Source of the DNA: Glomus cerebriforme
Lineage: Eukaryota > Glomeromycota > Glomeromycetes > Glomerales > Glomeraceae
DNA length: 64,000 nt
Assembly: GCA_003550305.1 (NCBI GenBank)
Contig: QKYT01000075.1
Location: 155,226-219,225, forward strand
Reading direction: 5' to 3'
Part shown: positions 11,350-24,410 of the stretch, piece after piece
Layout of the letters: every line of letters starts with the position of its first letter
How positions within the stretch are numbered: position 1 is the stretch's first letter
Position numbers and translations under genes: made by a program
Notes under the pieces: generated by a model
Told to the model about the DNA's origin: nothing
The model's database searches: none
What the model saw: only the letters and a program-made list of their open reading frames with translations

Positions 11350-12370
11350 CCCATTTGTGCTTCTATATTTCGTTTCTTAGCTTTTTTCGAAGATTTGGAG
11401 GATGATTGTTATATTCCAGAGATACCGGAAGATAATTGTTTGGAAGATGACATTCAACTTTTTCTAGAGGAGGCCTAACTTGAACTAGAATCATATAATC
11501 ATCATAATCATCATGTGGAGATTTTCGATGATTATTTTTTGAATCATCATCTTGCGGAGTAATACATTTGCATGAGGTGGTGTCCATCTTTTGTTAACTT
11601 AGCCAGATATGCGTAAATCTTGAGAACCGTTGGGAGTGTTGAAAGAGCATAGATGTTTATGACCTCTTTGACACGACAATCATAAATGGAAAATATCCCA
11701 TATTTAAGTCTGTTTTCTGACAAGTAGTTGTAAATATAACCATCTTTGTTGTAAAATTCGGTAACGTTTGATCAGGGTTAATATGTTTTAAAATGTGATC
11801 TCTCTTGGCAATCACCTACGAAGAATTAGAAAACAAAATCTGAGTTTCCAACAGCCTTAATTATTCGCGTTGAAAACTTATAACCAGGAATTAGCCTTGT
11901 TCAACGCCAAAAAACATTGACACTCATAATTTGTCGGACAGCTTTTTCATTGGTTGGCTCAAAAAACCCAGCCTTGAATGTACAGTATATCCATTTAAAG
12001 TTTCGAAGAGTCTTTCACCTTACCGGTTATTTTCTTAGAACTTTTCAAAGTAGTACCATGCGGAGAATATGCGATAAATGGAAAATGGAAAGAGATTATA
12101 TGATAAATATTCTCCTGGATCTAAAAATCAAAAAAAAAAAAAAAAACGGGTTGAGTAAATAAATATTACGAAAATAACTGCCTTAAAGACATGCGTTGAA
12201 TAATATGTAAGGCGTCAAACTATTTTATGATAAACCTACTTTGGCTATTCAAACTATTCGATCACTTTTGCAAGTTTTAGAGCTTTTCCCAAAGGAAAAT
12301 TAACATGCTGTTCATAAGTCAAATCGACGAAGGAATCATGTCAACTTCTTGAAGAATTTGATCTACTTTT
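11350..12370 (-). pseudogene. Decayed unidentified coding region
   Basis: Reading the minus strand gives several sensible protein-like stretches broken by stops and frame changes. Examples are FVDLTYEQHVNFPLGKALKL near 12,330-12,280, VIAKRDHILKHINPDQTLPN near 11,800, and a 74-codon frame at 11,363-11,587. No family is recognised and no continuous spliced model could be made. It may instead be a gene with introns I failed to place. Confidence 0.25.
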
Positions 12371-12795
12371 TCACTACTTTCGCCCAAATTAATTAATTCT
12401 AAAAATGTGATATTTAAAGTTGTAATGTTGTATAATCAGGTAAGTGTTAGTCGATAGTCGTACAGTTAATCGTTTAAAATCACATGAAATTAATTAAAAA
12501 AAGTTAGTGCTATTTTTTTTTTTTTTAAAAAAAAAAAAATTGGATACTTCAAAAATCAAAACAAAATAAAAAAAATACAATTGAAAATGATGAAAAAGAC
12601 CTTTCAATAAAGGATTTGTTATCTGGTAAATTAACTATTATAATAAAACGTAAATTTCAAAATATTAACTATGGGTCCTTTATTTAACAGCCTTATATTA
12701 CAGTTTCTTCTGTTAATTCAACCATCATATCAGATATTAACGAAACAAAAATAAATAAAGGTAGTTTTTATAGATTAGTTAGAAAAAGAAAACTG

Positions 12796-13345
12796 AGGAG
12801 CATATGGTATATGCGGAGAATGTAATCTAGAGAATTTTAGTATCAACCTTGTAACTCTAAAAGATTAAAGGAAAACTTTAAAAATTGGCAATTTAATGTT
12901 GTATATTAAATCATGTCTAAAATGGATATCTTAAACAGCTAACTGCCCGAAATATTTATTATTTCTTGGAATAATAAAAATCAAAAATGGATAGAATTAT
13001 TAAATACCAAAGTCGTATTAAAAAGAATTTTAAAAATTTAATAAATTATATTAGGTCAAATCTTATATTTCAGTTGATTTTACCAATATTATTATTACAT
13101 GTTATGGAATAATTCAAGATAGATTAAAATAAAAATTGATATACCAGTAAATGATAAAAATAAATCAGATGGAGTATTACCTTATATTGGATCAAGAAAA
13201 GCAGTGGATATTTCATTTGGAATAATGAATATCAGAAGAAATTTCTTGATCAAAAATTTCTGAAGATATGATTATTAAATGTTGGGATACTAAACCAAAA
13301 AATAGATCAACTGCTAAAGAATTATTAAGAAAAATGATGATGATG
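12796..13345 (+). pseudogene. Truncated protein kinase relic (AM-fungal CxxC-headed type)
   Basis: Fragments in different frames match, in order, the kinase family expanded in Rhizophagus. The Cys-rich head gives CGEC, then YQPCNSKRLKENFKNW. The lobe before the hinge reads FTNIIITCYGIIQDRLK. The activation-segment region gives GVLPYIGSRKAVDISFGIM. The C-lobe end reads MIIKCWDTKPKNRSTAKELL. The glycine loop, VAIK lysine region and HRD catalytic loop are missing or unrecognisable, and stops and frameshifts separate the pieces. It is a dead copy. Confidence 0.75.
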
Positions 13346-14303
13346 AAACTTATTAAAAAGTGTACCCGTTATACCTTTTTTCTTATTTACTTTATTAAGT
13401 AGTGAAAACTGCAATTAAAATTTTTTAATTTTTATCACGTGTTGTGATACAATTTTAATTTTCCGTATGCAAGGTTTATCTTAACTGGGTGGATAAACGG
13501 TAAGATAAATTTCGGATTATGATTTGCGTTAAAGGAAATCTTTTTTCTGCCTAAAGTAGGGTTATTCCATTTATAAACATGAAATTTTACATTCTTGTTA
13601 AAATAACTGTTCCCGATTTTAATAATTACCTGCTAAACTCGCTAAACTTAATCGAGTAGTTTGTTTGATTATTAACAACCATTACAATCGAAAGAATCGA
13701 AAGTAATGAAAATGTCGTTAGTTAACATTCTTTGTGTGTTTTTTAATAATAATTTGTTAGTCAGTTAACATTCTTTGTGTGTTTTTTAATATAATTTGTT
13801 AGTCATTAAGAGAGTTATTAAGGTCTACATGAAACCTCCAATAATTTCCTTTTTAATAACTTTCAATAATAAAAAATTTATATAATCAATTTAGGCAGAT
13901 TATCTACCAATACAAGGAATAAAAGATCTTAAAATAGAGAGATTGTAACTCAACATAGCATCACGTACTACTTTAATCTGCTAATATAAAATTTCCCATC
14001 GAATTGCAATTTTGCTTGAGTAACAATTTACTTGACATCGATTAAATTTTTAACTTCAAATGTTTTTATTTTCCCCAAATTTTTTTATCTATTTGATACA
14101 CACTTAATAATTTGTACAATTATTTGTTTACGGTAGGTAGTAAAAAGTTTCAACGGCCAAATCACCGGTATTTTTATTACTTAGCCACAGTTAGGATTTT
14201 ATCAATGGGTACCTTCACAATCTGTTGTTTTCAAAATAACTTATTCATTTTGAATGCATTTCTTACTAATCTTTATTCTTTCGCTTTCTCTTTCATTTAA
14301 ACT
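13346..14303. other. Intergenic upstream of PLC
   Basis: Contains the 43-bp tandem repeat and probably the PLC promoter and leader. The short frame at 14112-14300 has no family features. Confidence 0.5.
13720..13804 (+). repeat. Two-copy 43-bp tandem repeat
   Basis: Two adjacent copies (13720-13762 and 13763-13804) both begin agttaacattctttgtgtg and differ by a 2-base indel. They lie in the spacer before the PLC gene. Confidence 0.8.
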
Positions 14304-17300
14304 ATGTTCGTTTCTACCGTGTTGGTTGGTTCTGGTTTACGAAAAAAGTGGTCAAAAAAACAAAAATCTAACAACCAAGTTATTGACACAAAATCTGAAT
14401 TTTTCCCCGACAATCAAAACTTGGAGAAGCATATTATCTCTTTTAAACCAGAAAAGGAAACTTTGAAACCTAGACACAAAATGGAACAACCAAAAACATC
14501 ATTACATAATAGTGAATCTGTCGACCAACCTTTTAAAACGGACGCGTTTGAAAACAATTCTTATCACAAAGACGCGAAAATGGATTCAAACGAAAGCGAA
14601 AAGAAAGAACCCTCATTAAAAAGTAATCTTTCGCTTGCTTTTAATGTTGATCAAAATAATAAGGTAGATAATGAAGATGTTTTAAACTCTAATCAAGCTA
14701 CCAACTTGATGAACAATGAAGCGAACATTGTCAATTCAGAAACAGATGATGCTGATTTTGATCACATGGCTAAGGCTGATGATACATCAGCATCTGAAAA
14801 TAATGTGATTATTCAAAGAAAAAATGCTATATATTATCATTCAAAATCAAATTACAGTTTAACTAGATCTCGTGCTAGTTCTTTTAATTCGCCAGCGGAT
14901 ATAAAACCGATGGTTTCTCCTACTTTAACTTCACAATCATTACATCATTCTCATACTTTCCCATTAGATAAGTCATCATATCGTGAGTTAGATATCAATC
15001 AATCATCATCTGATTTGATTAGAAAACCTTTAATAGTTTCTGATGAAAAATTAAATAGTATTATGACAAGCAGAACGAACATTACAAACATTAATACTAT
15101 TAATACTACTTATAATAATAATAATGTTCTTCAGATAACTGGTACCAAAATAACAGCTTCAAATGACAATGAATCTGCAAACAAAGTCAATAAAGAGACC
15201 AAGCCAAATATTCTTTCTAGAGATATACCGGTTTCTTCACCTATTGAGTTTCATTCTCACACTGAAGAGATTATTGTAGATCCATGTATCGCGCAGGGTA
15301 CCACTCTTATAAAAGTCTCGGCGAAAAAGAAGCAACAGCGAACATTTAGAATTGATGTTGATCAAGGTCGTATATTATGGGATTCAAGAAAATCTGGAAA
15401 AAGTATTGAAATTTTCATTTAATATTGATTAGGTTAAATAGAATAATTACTTATGCAAATTTCTTTTTATAGTCAATATCGAAAATATCAAGGAACTTCG
15501 AATTGGTGATGCGATCCGTAATTATCGGATGCATTTCAAGATCAGCAGTGATTATGAAGCTCGATGGTTTACAATAATCTATGTTGAAGCAGGAAAATAT
15601 AAGTCACTTCATCTCGTTGCTGATACTGCTGATTTATTTAATAAATGGGTAGATAATTTGGAAAGGTTATATCTCCATAGAAAAGATATGATGGGAGGAT
15701 TGGGACAAATAAAAAAAAGACAGTCTATTTGGTTGAAACAGCATTGGAAACAAGCTAACAAGGATGGAGATTCAAAATTAATATTTGAAGAAGTTTCTAG
15801 ATTATGTCGACAATTAAATATAAATATGTCAAAGCAATTGTTAAAAACAAAATTTAATGTTGGTAAAATATTTTTTTATGCACATTATAAATTTAATCAT
15901 TTATTAATTCGTAATGATTTTGATTTGACAGGAAGCCGATGAAGGAAAAAATGGTTGGCTCGATTTCGTCGACTTTCAACGATTTGTAAAGATAATCAAG
16001 AGGCGACAAGAATTAGTTGACCTTTTTGATTCTCTTGCAAAAACTGATAAAGATATCTTGACCCCACAAGAATTCAAGGATTTCCTTTTAAATACACAAA
16101 AGGTATATAGACAATTACAACTAAGAATAAATGATGTTTTAAACTTACTATTTCATTATTTTACTATCGTATAGTTCAATTTGAAGGAAGAGGATTATGA
16201 TTATCTTTACTACAAATTCTGTGATAATGACCGCAATGAAATGAATTTGGAAGGATTTAATAGTTTTTTGATGTCTAGCGACAATCCTATTTTTGCTCCA
16301 GATCATGGCAAAGTTTATCAAGACATGTCACGTCCTTTGAATCATTACTTTATCAACTCCTCGCATAATACGTATGTTAGTATATTTATGCCTATATTAA
16401 ATATTTCTGAATAATTTAATTAAATTATTTTAAATTAGGTACCTTCTTGGTCACCAGTTGACAGGAGAATCTTCTATAGAAGGTTATATACGTGTTTTAC
16501 AACGTGGCTGTCGATGCGTTGAAAGTACGTTCAATAACTCATTTTTTATCTAAATAAAAATTTATGAATATTTTTTAATTTCACTAATTTATAATTACAG
16601 TTGATTGCTGGGATGGACCTGACGGACAACCTATAGTTACACATGGTCATACATGGTTCGTTATAAGAGCGACGTTTTAATTCTATTATAAATTTCTGTT
16701 TATGTAGCAAATTAAATTTTTTATAATAATTTATTACATATTTCTTTAAATAAGACTAAAATCATTATGACATTTTCTAATTGACTTTAAACAGGACTTC
16801 AAAAATTTTATTTCAAGATGCAATTGCTGCCATTCGCACTTATGCGTTTAAAGCAAGTCCTTATCCTTTAATTTTGTCACTTGAGGTCCATTGTTCTATC
16901 GAACAACAAAATCACATGGCTGAAATTTTAGTTAAGACCCTTGGTGATCATCTTGTTACCGAATTTTATGCAGAAGATGAAACCGAATTGCCTAGTCCTG
17001 AAGCTTTAATGTATAAAATTTTATTAAAAGTAAGATCGACCTTTTTTTAATAGTACGGGATATTCTAAATTTTTAAATTATTAATTCTTAAATCACTTGA
17101 TTTCTTTTGTAGGGAAAAAATCTTCCACCAGATGCATCGGAAGATTCTTTTGATTCTGCTACAGATACAGAATCGGCTACAGACCCCGAATCAGATGCTG
17201 AATCAAAAGGTAAGGCAATATTATTTTGTTATATATTCAATTAAACTATTAATTCTATTTTATTTAAAGATAACTCAGATAAAAAGTCACATACTCAAAA

Positions 17301-18493
17301 GGACAAAAAGGTTGCAAAGGCTCTCTCTGATTTAGTAGTTTATTGCTCAGCTGTCAAATTCAAAGGATTTGATCACGGTATTTCTAATATTAAGATTAAT
17401 TTTTTAATCCTTGGCTTATTTCAGTAGAATATTAATCAAAAAAAAATTTATCATAATAATAGAAAATAAGTTTTACCAAATGTCTTCGTTTTCCGAGAAA
17501 CATTCAACACGACTCAGTAAAACAGATAGGCAATCTTTTATTAAATATAATTCGCGATATTTATCACGTATCTATCCATCAGGATATCGTATAGCTTCTT
17601 CAAATTATGAACCACATCATCAATGGATGGTTGGAAATCAATTGGTCGCTTTGAATTGGCAGACATTTGGTTGGTTGTTATTTCTTTAACATGACTCAAA
17701 CTTTCACAATCATTAACCTTTGATGAACTTTTTATCAGATCTTGGTATGCAAATAAATCAAGCTATGTTTACTGTTAATGGGAGATGCGGATATGTTCTT
17801 AAGCCTGAACGTATGCGTAATACTGAACTTACAGTTTCTACAAAATCTCCAACACAAATGTTGGAAATTGAGGTAAAATAATAATGATAAACAATAGATA
17901 TTCATTGTATCTATATTAAGATAACTAATTTATTGTTTCATATACGTAAATAGGTTATATCTGCCCAACAACTCCCTAGACCTAAAGATTTGTTCATGGA
18001 AATTATCGATCCTTTCGTCGAAGTAGAATTATTGATTCCAGGTGCAGATGTCGTTAAAAAGAAGACAAAAACTATTGGTGATAATGGGTTTAATCCAACT
18101 TGGAAAGAAACTTTGACGTTTTCTATCGATTTTGAATATTTAGAGCTTGTGTTCTTACGGTAATATAATTTTATTACAAATAATTAACAAAAACAATATT
18201 ATTTTAATTTTTTATTTACTTTTGTTAAATTCATAAAGATTTATAGTATGGGATGAAGATGTAAGAACAAATGAATTCATTGCATCATATTGCATCCCGG
18301 TAGCTAGTTTACAACAAGGTAAGTTCTAAGGGGATTCTTTTTTATTTATGTATTTTTATTTAATTCATAAATTTATATATATATATAAATAGGTTATCGT
18401 CATATTCCTCTTAATGATGCAAATGGTGAACAGTATCTATTCACAACCTTATTCATTCGATTATCACTAATACCCGCCTCACCTACCTTGTAA
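14304..18493 (+). CDS. PLC1: Phosphoinositide-specific phospholipase C (PLC1-like)
   Basis: Hydrolyses PI(4,5)P2 to diacylglycerol and inositol phosphate at membranes in a Ca2+-dependent way. Fourteen exons: 14304-15402, 15473-15858, 15932-16102, 16175-16371, 16439-16524, 16601-16655, 16795-17029, 17113-17209, 17270-17377, 17463-17669, 17739-17872, 17954-18159, 18239-18318, 18393-18493. All phases close, giving about 1053 aa. Residues 1-330 are low-complexity and Ser/Asn-rich. A PH domain follows (about 331-455), then EF-hand-like repeats. The X box (about 600-745) has catalytic His in NSSHNTY and in VTHGHTW, and ligand Glu in LSLEVH. An acidic linker separates it from the Y box ([24 protein letters not shown]). 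A C2 domain is C-terminal ([14 protein letters not shown]). The exon 2/3 junction is ambiguous by one codon. It looks functional. Confidence 0.95.
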
Positions 18494-18908
18494 ATTTTTT
18501 TCAGTAAAAAATACATTAGACATTCTTTTATTTTATTAATTTATTTAGCGAGTTTTTTTTTCTGTAAAAATTTTTTCTCAATTAAATAATTTTTTGGTAA
18601 AGATTTTATTCGTACAAAATTAGTGTTTTATTCTATAATTATAATTCAAAATAAATCATTACTGTGTCATATCTATTTTTTGACAACATATATTTTTATT
18701 AAAGTTTTATTATAAGTAAATTTCAGGTTTAACAGACAAATGAAATTATCTCAGGGTGGCGTATTATAAAATATAATAATCAAATATAATCAGTAAAAAA
18801 ACAATTAAAAAATATTTTTATATACACTATTATTTTTTAAATTTACCAAATTTAGTAATGAGAAAATAAAAAGAAAAATCTTATAACTAAGCAATGGCAA
18901 TTCCATAA

Positions 18909-19678
18909 TTACGCAGTAGCTTGTGTCGAAGGTCGTTGACTAGTAGTATTATTGACATTTGGTGCTGATGAAGTGCGCTTACTCTTATAATCTTTGATAG
19001 CAGATTTAATAGCATCTTCCGCAAGCACTAAAATACAAATCAAACCAATTTTTTAAGTATTAACCCGATTTTGATTCTTTTGAACAACCAATTTTAAGAC
19101 TTACTTGAACAGTGAAGTTTGACAGGTGGTAAGCTTAACTCCTTTGCAATTTCAGTATTTCTAATTTTTCCAGCTTCTTCTAAAGACATTCCTCTTACAC
19201 GTTCTGTCATATAACTTGAAGAAGCAATTGCAGAACCACATCCGAACGTCTTAAATTTGACATCTACAATTCTATTAGTTCGTTCATCAACTCGAATTTG
19301 AAGTTTCATCACATCACCGCATGCTGGTGCTCCAACTAGTCCAGTTCCTACATCGGAATCTGTTCTAGGTAGTGACCCAACATTACGAGGATGTTCATAA
19401 TGATCAATAACCTATAATAAATTAGGAATTAATTTTCTTAATTAATCATTCTAATAAATGTCGAAATCAAGAAAATCGCTCAAATAATGGCTAATAAATC
19501 TAAAATATATAATCTTTCGAAATGATAAACAAACCTTTTCATGGTATGATCGTGTAAGATTAAATACTATAGGACGAGCAGTTGCATGTGTTGTAGGTAA
19601 TGTTATAGGATGGCCACTTGCACGAGTAACATTTTGAGATATCAAACCAAAGTTTCGTGTGAAGATTGAGCGCAACAT
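18909..19678 (-). CDS. ISU1: Mitochondrial iron-sulfur cluster scaffold ISU1 (IscU)
   Basis: Scaffold on which the cysteine desulfurase complex builds the [2Fe-2S] cluster in the mitochondrial matrix. Three exons on the minus strand: 19678-19535, 19411-19105 and 19027-18909, giving 189 aa. The first 45 residues are rich in Arg/Ser/Thr and lack acids up to about residue 46, as expected of a matrix targeting peptide. The mature protein has the three cluster cysteines in APACGDVM, KTFGCGSAI and KLHCSMLAEDA, the conserved Asp next to the first Cys, and the LPPVK motif read by the Hsp70 chaperone. The exon 2/3 junction falls between HCS and MLAEDA. The C-terminal tail is a short Ser/Thr-rich extension. 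It is convergent with PLC, 415 bp apart. Confidence 0.97.
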
Positions 19679-22596
19679 ATTAATAAATTTATTTTTATTT
19701 TGGAGAAAGGAAAAGAGTAAAAATTTATAAAATTTGAAATTTATGGAGAAAAATAGAAATTGAAAATTTTTTTAAAAAAATTTTTTACGGTCAAAGGTAG
19801 GAGGTCCTTATTTATATATTTTTTAGCCACAAAAAATTTTAATGGATTAGTAATATTTGTGATTATTACACAAAAAATCTGATAATATACAAATATGGTT
19901 TATCTGACCTTATTATCAGATTCCCACAATATCTGATATACTGTATCTATAAAATAATAATCACTGATGTATTATGAAGATCAGTCAACTCTACTATTTA
20001 TATTAATTGATTTTTTTAGCTCCGTTATTACTTTCAAACTTCTAAGAGGATCTCCAAAAAGTTAATTAACTTGCATTATTTTAATACCGTATAGTAATGA
20101 GCTATTTCTGCTTATTAATTTTGTAGCATAGTATATTTTTTTTTTAATACGTGTCAGCTGGTAAAAAAAAAAGGAATATTTAAATGTATTGTAAAATTAT
20201 CGTTTTTTTTTGAACTTAAGAAATGTTACACGATTAATAAAGAGATAGATAAATGATTGACATCATATTGTATGTAATATTGATATTATGATATTATTAT
20301 TAGCTATCATTGATAAAGCAGGATTAATGCAGATTTATAATCAGCCAAGAAATCATGAGAAATTATTTTCCTGTAAAGGTTAAATTTAAATCGGATTTTT
20401 TTTTTTTGAAAGCAATTTATTTACAAATATCAAATATTAAAAAGAATTTTTTTTTTTCAGTAAAAATAAAAAAAATAAAAATGAAAAAAAAATTTTTTTA
20501 TAATTTATATATATTTTTATTAATTTTATTATAACACTAAGTATTCACCATTTCTTTATTTTTATATATCATTCAAAACCATATATAAAGATGCAAAGTA
20601 TTCTAGTTTACTAATATACTAATTTATGAAAATTATATCTTTTATATAATACATTTAATCTAATTATTTTAATTCTTAAAATATTAATTTAAACTAAATG
20701 CAATACTTGCTTAACATAACATTAAATTAATCAGGAGCTGAATTATGGTATTTATTAAAGTAATTTTACTTTTAAAATTTATTATCATAATAAATTAATA
20801 AAAAAAAGTATTTAAATAAACTTGTGTAATAAAATTAATGTTATTTTCATATTCTCAAACTGTGCACATTTTTGAAATTCTTTTAATCGATATTTTTGGA
20901 ATAGTATACAAGGAATTCTTTATCTGTTTCTTTATCTATTTTATAAGGATTTGAATGTATTATTTATGCAATAATAAATATTTATGCATGTTGATCATTT
21001 AAATATCAGATAATATCTTAAACTAATCCGTATTAATCCAATTTGTGTGGATCGGGGATATCTGATTAAAATTTAATTTGAATTCGTATTAATTTGGTGG
21101 TAAATGATTTCTTTTTTAAGTATCAAAAAATTTTGGTTTTCTGAATAGCATTGACAGATATTTTTTTGAAAGAGTTTGTCTGTCTATAAAAATTTTATTG
21201 CGAAAAAGTGCCATTATTACACACCACTAGCTTTATAGTTTAGGAATTATTGAAAAGTGTTGATATTATTAACTTGATAGGTAGTATCAGCGGCCAAAGA
21301 ATTATTATTATGCAAAACCTAGATTTTTTCTTTATTGTTTCACTTTATTTCATTCTTATTTTTTTTTTTTGTATTTTAATTCTGCAAATTTAAGGATTTC
21401 TGATAAACAATCCAAATCTTGTAAGGTTTGATCTTGCGATTTGATTCTTCTGAATTATAGGTAAAACTGCCGCATATTCATCACTTTGTATTGATCTAGG
21501 ATCAAACTAGATGTATCAGCAGTTGCACTGTCATGTTTTTCGATAGGTGAAGGAATGTTATGATTTGGCAATGTTGAATTCATAAGATAAACCTGTCTTA
21601 AAAATTTCAGCATGGAAATTGTTTCAATAATTCTAATTCTTAATATTTAGATGGTTTAATATTACAAATTTATTTAAATTTTTAGTGATTCATTCTATCA
21701 AACACTCGTAATTTCCGATCAATGAGGTCGTAATCACACACCTATGAGATAAAATCACAGAAAATTACACGAACGTAATAAACATATTAGATAATTAGAA
21801 TGTGAAATCACTTATTTACATTTATTTCTGAAAAACAATACCCGCCTATTTCCTACCAACCTCCCGCTCATTCTCACCAAAACCCCATAAAAAGAATTGA
21901 AATAGAAATAGATCCTATAGCTAGAATTCCGGGGATTTAGTATCGACTTTCGAAGCAAAAGTTATCGGATCATATAAACGAAAAATCAAACACCTCCCTA
22001 CATCTTGACTTTTATGCTGCATTTGTATCAAGATCTGAGGCAGAAAGTAAATTTTTGTTTCGATTTTTGAATTTGTTGTAACGTAAGTAATCTTGTAATA
22101 TTACAGTAGTATTAACAACTGAGTGAACATGATGATGGCAAAAAGGTCGATATGTTGAACTTTTAGTTAACTAGATGTTTGGATATTTTATAAATAGAAG
22201 AGTATTTCGAAATACAGATTGAATAATTTTGAATATAAATAAGATCTAATCATCTAATGTGTAGTTAATTAAAGGTTAAAGGTATAAATAAGATTAAGTG
22301 AATATTTAAAATTCATATATTAATTACTTTTTTTTGATGATAAATTTCTCATTTATTTATAAGTACTTGAGAAGTTATAATTGTAGCTCGCTATATATAC
22401 ATATATATTTTTTTTTTGGTGAATTCATAAATTTTTTAAATTAAAAAAAAATCCATTAGCTTGTTTTTTTTCTAAATAGATATATATTTTTTAAATAGTA
22501 GTAGTCAAGTTTTTCATCTAATATGGTTTAATCATTCTAAATCATATTAAACCTTAACCATCATTAATTAACAAATTTTTCTCAAAAAATACGAAA
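19679..22596. other. Long AT-rich intergenic stretch
   Basis: About 2.9 kb between ISU1 and the mS42-like gene, with homopolymer runs and no supported gene, RNA or repeat. The ISU1 promoter lies at its left end. Confidence 0.5.
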
Positions 22597-23949
22597 TTAC
22601 ATAAAACTACTACGTTGCAAAGTTCTTTGTTGTACAATCTCCCAATTAATACAATCCCAAAAACTATCAATATAATTTTCTTTACCTTTAATACCAAAGT
22701 CTTTAATATAAGCGTGTTCCCACACATTTAAACATAATAAAGGAGTAAATCTACTTTTATGTGGAGGTCGTAAAGCCAATTTTATAGAAGGTGGTGGTGA
22801 TGGTCTATTTATAATACCATCGAATGAGTTTGTCTTTGATGAAGAAGATAAAAATGGTGAAGAGAATGATGTTGGCTGTGGATGATTATTTGGATCTTTT
22901 TCTTGAGTTCTTGTGACATCAAGTGTTGTTCCTATGATGACAAATTAATAAATTAAGATTAAAGGTTTCATTGTTTTAGGGAATATATTCAAAATTCTTT
23001 ACCTGCATTATAAGTGTTGACAACACAAAGAACATGATATTCCGTTTCTACAAGCCTAATAAGATGTCGTAATTAAAATTAAATTGAATTGGACAAAAAA
23101 AAATTCTCAATTTAACTTATAATAATAATTTTCTTACCATGTCCATCCTGAACCAAATATACCTAACGCCATATTTTTAAACTAATTACAATTTAATGTT
23201 ATGAATATAAAATCATAAAATTCAACACTAGAAAAAAAAAATGTTTATATATACTTTACATGTTCCTTAAATTTATCGATACTTGAAAAATCAAATTTAA
23301 TTCTTTCATGTAAGTCCGTACCCATACCAAGATCTTTATCGGATTTTTTTGCCTAGAAATATAAAATATTCCCAATTAGGAAAATAAATAACAAATAATT
23401 CATAATAAATAATTACAATAAAAAAAAAGTTTGATAACCTTACCAAAGATTGCAAGAAAAAATCATTATTCCATGCTTGAGAAGCATGATTAAATATTAA
23501 AGCATTTTCTGGTACTTGAGCAGTTTTACCAATTATTTCAAAAATAGAACTATCCCTAAATTCCGTGTCATCTAATGAAGTAATTTTGTTTAGATTTTAC
23601 TTTCAAATATTAAAATTAACAAGACAAAAGATTAACAAGGAAGTTAAATTCAACCAATAAGTTTATTTAATTCCTCAATAAGAGTTCCTTGATATTCGTA
23701 TAAATCTAGTAAAGATGAAGCACTAAACAAAGGTTTTAAACCTTCCTCGGTAGTGTAAGGAAGTGGGTTCAAATAATGGGTATTACGAATAAATAATTTA
23801 TTCTCAAAATGTCGTCGTTTTCTCGGTCGATTTATTTGTAATAATTGAGAATTTGTAGTTAAAAATGATGTATGAAAATTTTTTTTATAAATTATTGAAG
23901 GAGTTCTTTTAAAAAAATTTTTTGAAATGAAAACTTTACAAAAAACCAT
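22597..23949 (-). CDS. Mitochondrial small-subunit ribosomal protein with SOD fold (mS42/mS43, Rsm26/Mrp1 type)
   Basis: Six exons on the minus strand: 23949-23655, 23571-23444, 23352-23260, 23181-23138, 23055-23003 and 22931-22597, giving 315 aa with matching phases. The start at MVFCKV is chosen over an upstream Lys/Phe-rich frame because it gives a basic, hydrophobic mitochondrial presequence. The Fe/Mn-superoxide-dismutase fold is clear: LPYTTEEGLKPLFS, FNHASQAWNNDFF, MALGIFGSGWTWL and NVWEHAYIKDFG, ending in FWDCINWEIV. Of the four metal ligands, the N-terminal His is replaced in LLDLYEYQGT and the DVWEH Asp is Asn here, so it should not be an active dismutase. A Ser/Pro-rich insert of about 45 residues precedes the last block. 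This matches the SOD-like proteins of fungal mitoribosomes. Divergent from LSM7. Confidence 0.85.
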
Positions 23950-24410
23950 TTTTGAAAATTTAATATTTTTTTTTCCTTTTTTTTCTTTAAAAAAAAAAAA
24001 AAATTTTATCAATGTTAAGATTAGATGGGTGATGGGTGGCTTAGATAACAGACTGCATAGTTAATAATAATTCTGGCAATATTACGGCCGTATCTGTCGT
24101 GATTTTGTACGTTCCGAATATGAATTTAACTTATTTAACTTTGCCCCGATTACTTAAACATTAAACATGAATAAATACATTTCAAGGAACAATATAATAT
24201 AATAAAGTTTTTTAATAAAGTCAAAAATGGCAAATTATTATAATTAATCCGTATTTACGTCATTTGATAACATATTTATCATACAAATAATGAAAGCTTC
24301 AAATTTTCAACAAATATTTTTTAAATTATCATCGAAAAAGAATATAAACCATTATAACATTATAAAATTTTCTAATTTACTTTACAGAAAGTTAATAAAG
24401 TTAACACGAC
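23950..24410. promoter_or_regulatory. Divergent promoter region between mS42-like gene and LSM7
   Basis: The two start codons point away from each other across 461 bp. The segment holds a homopolymer stretch next to the left ATG and otherwise unique AT-rich DNA. A shared bidirectional promoter is inferred from layout alone. Confidence 0.45.
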
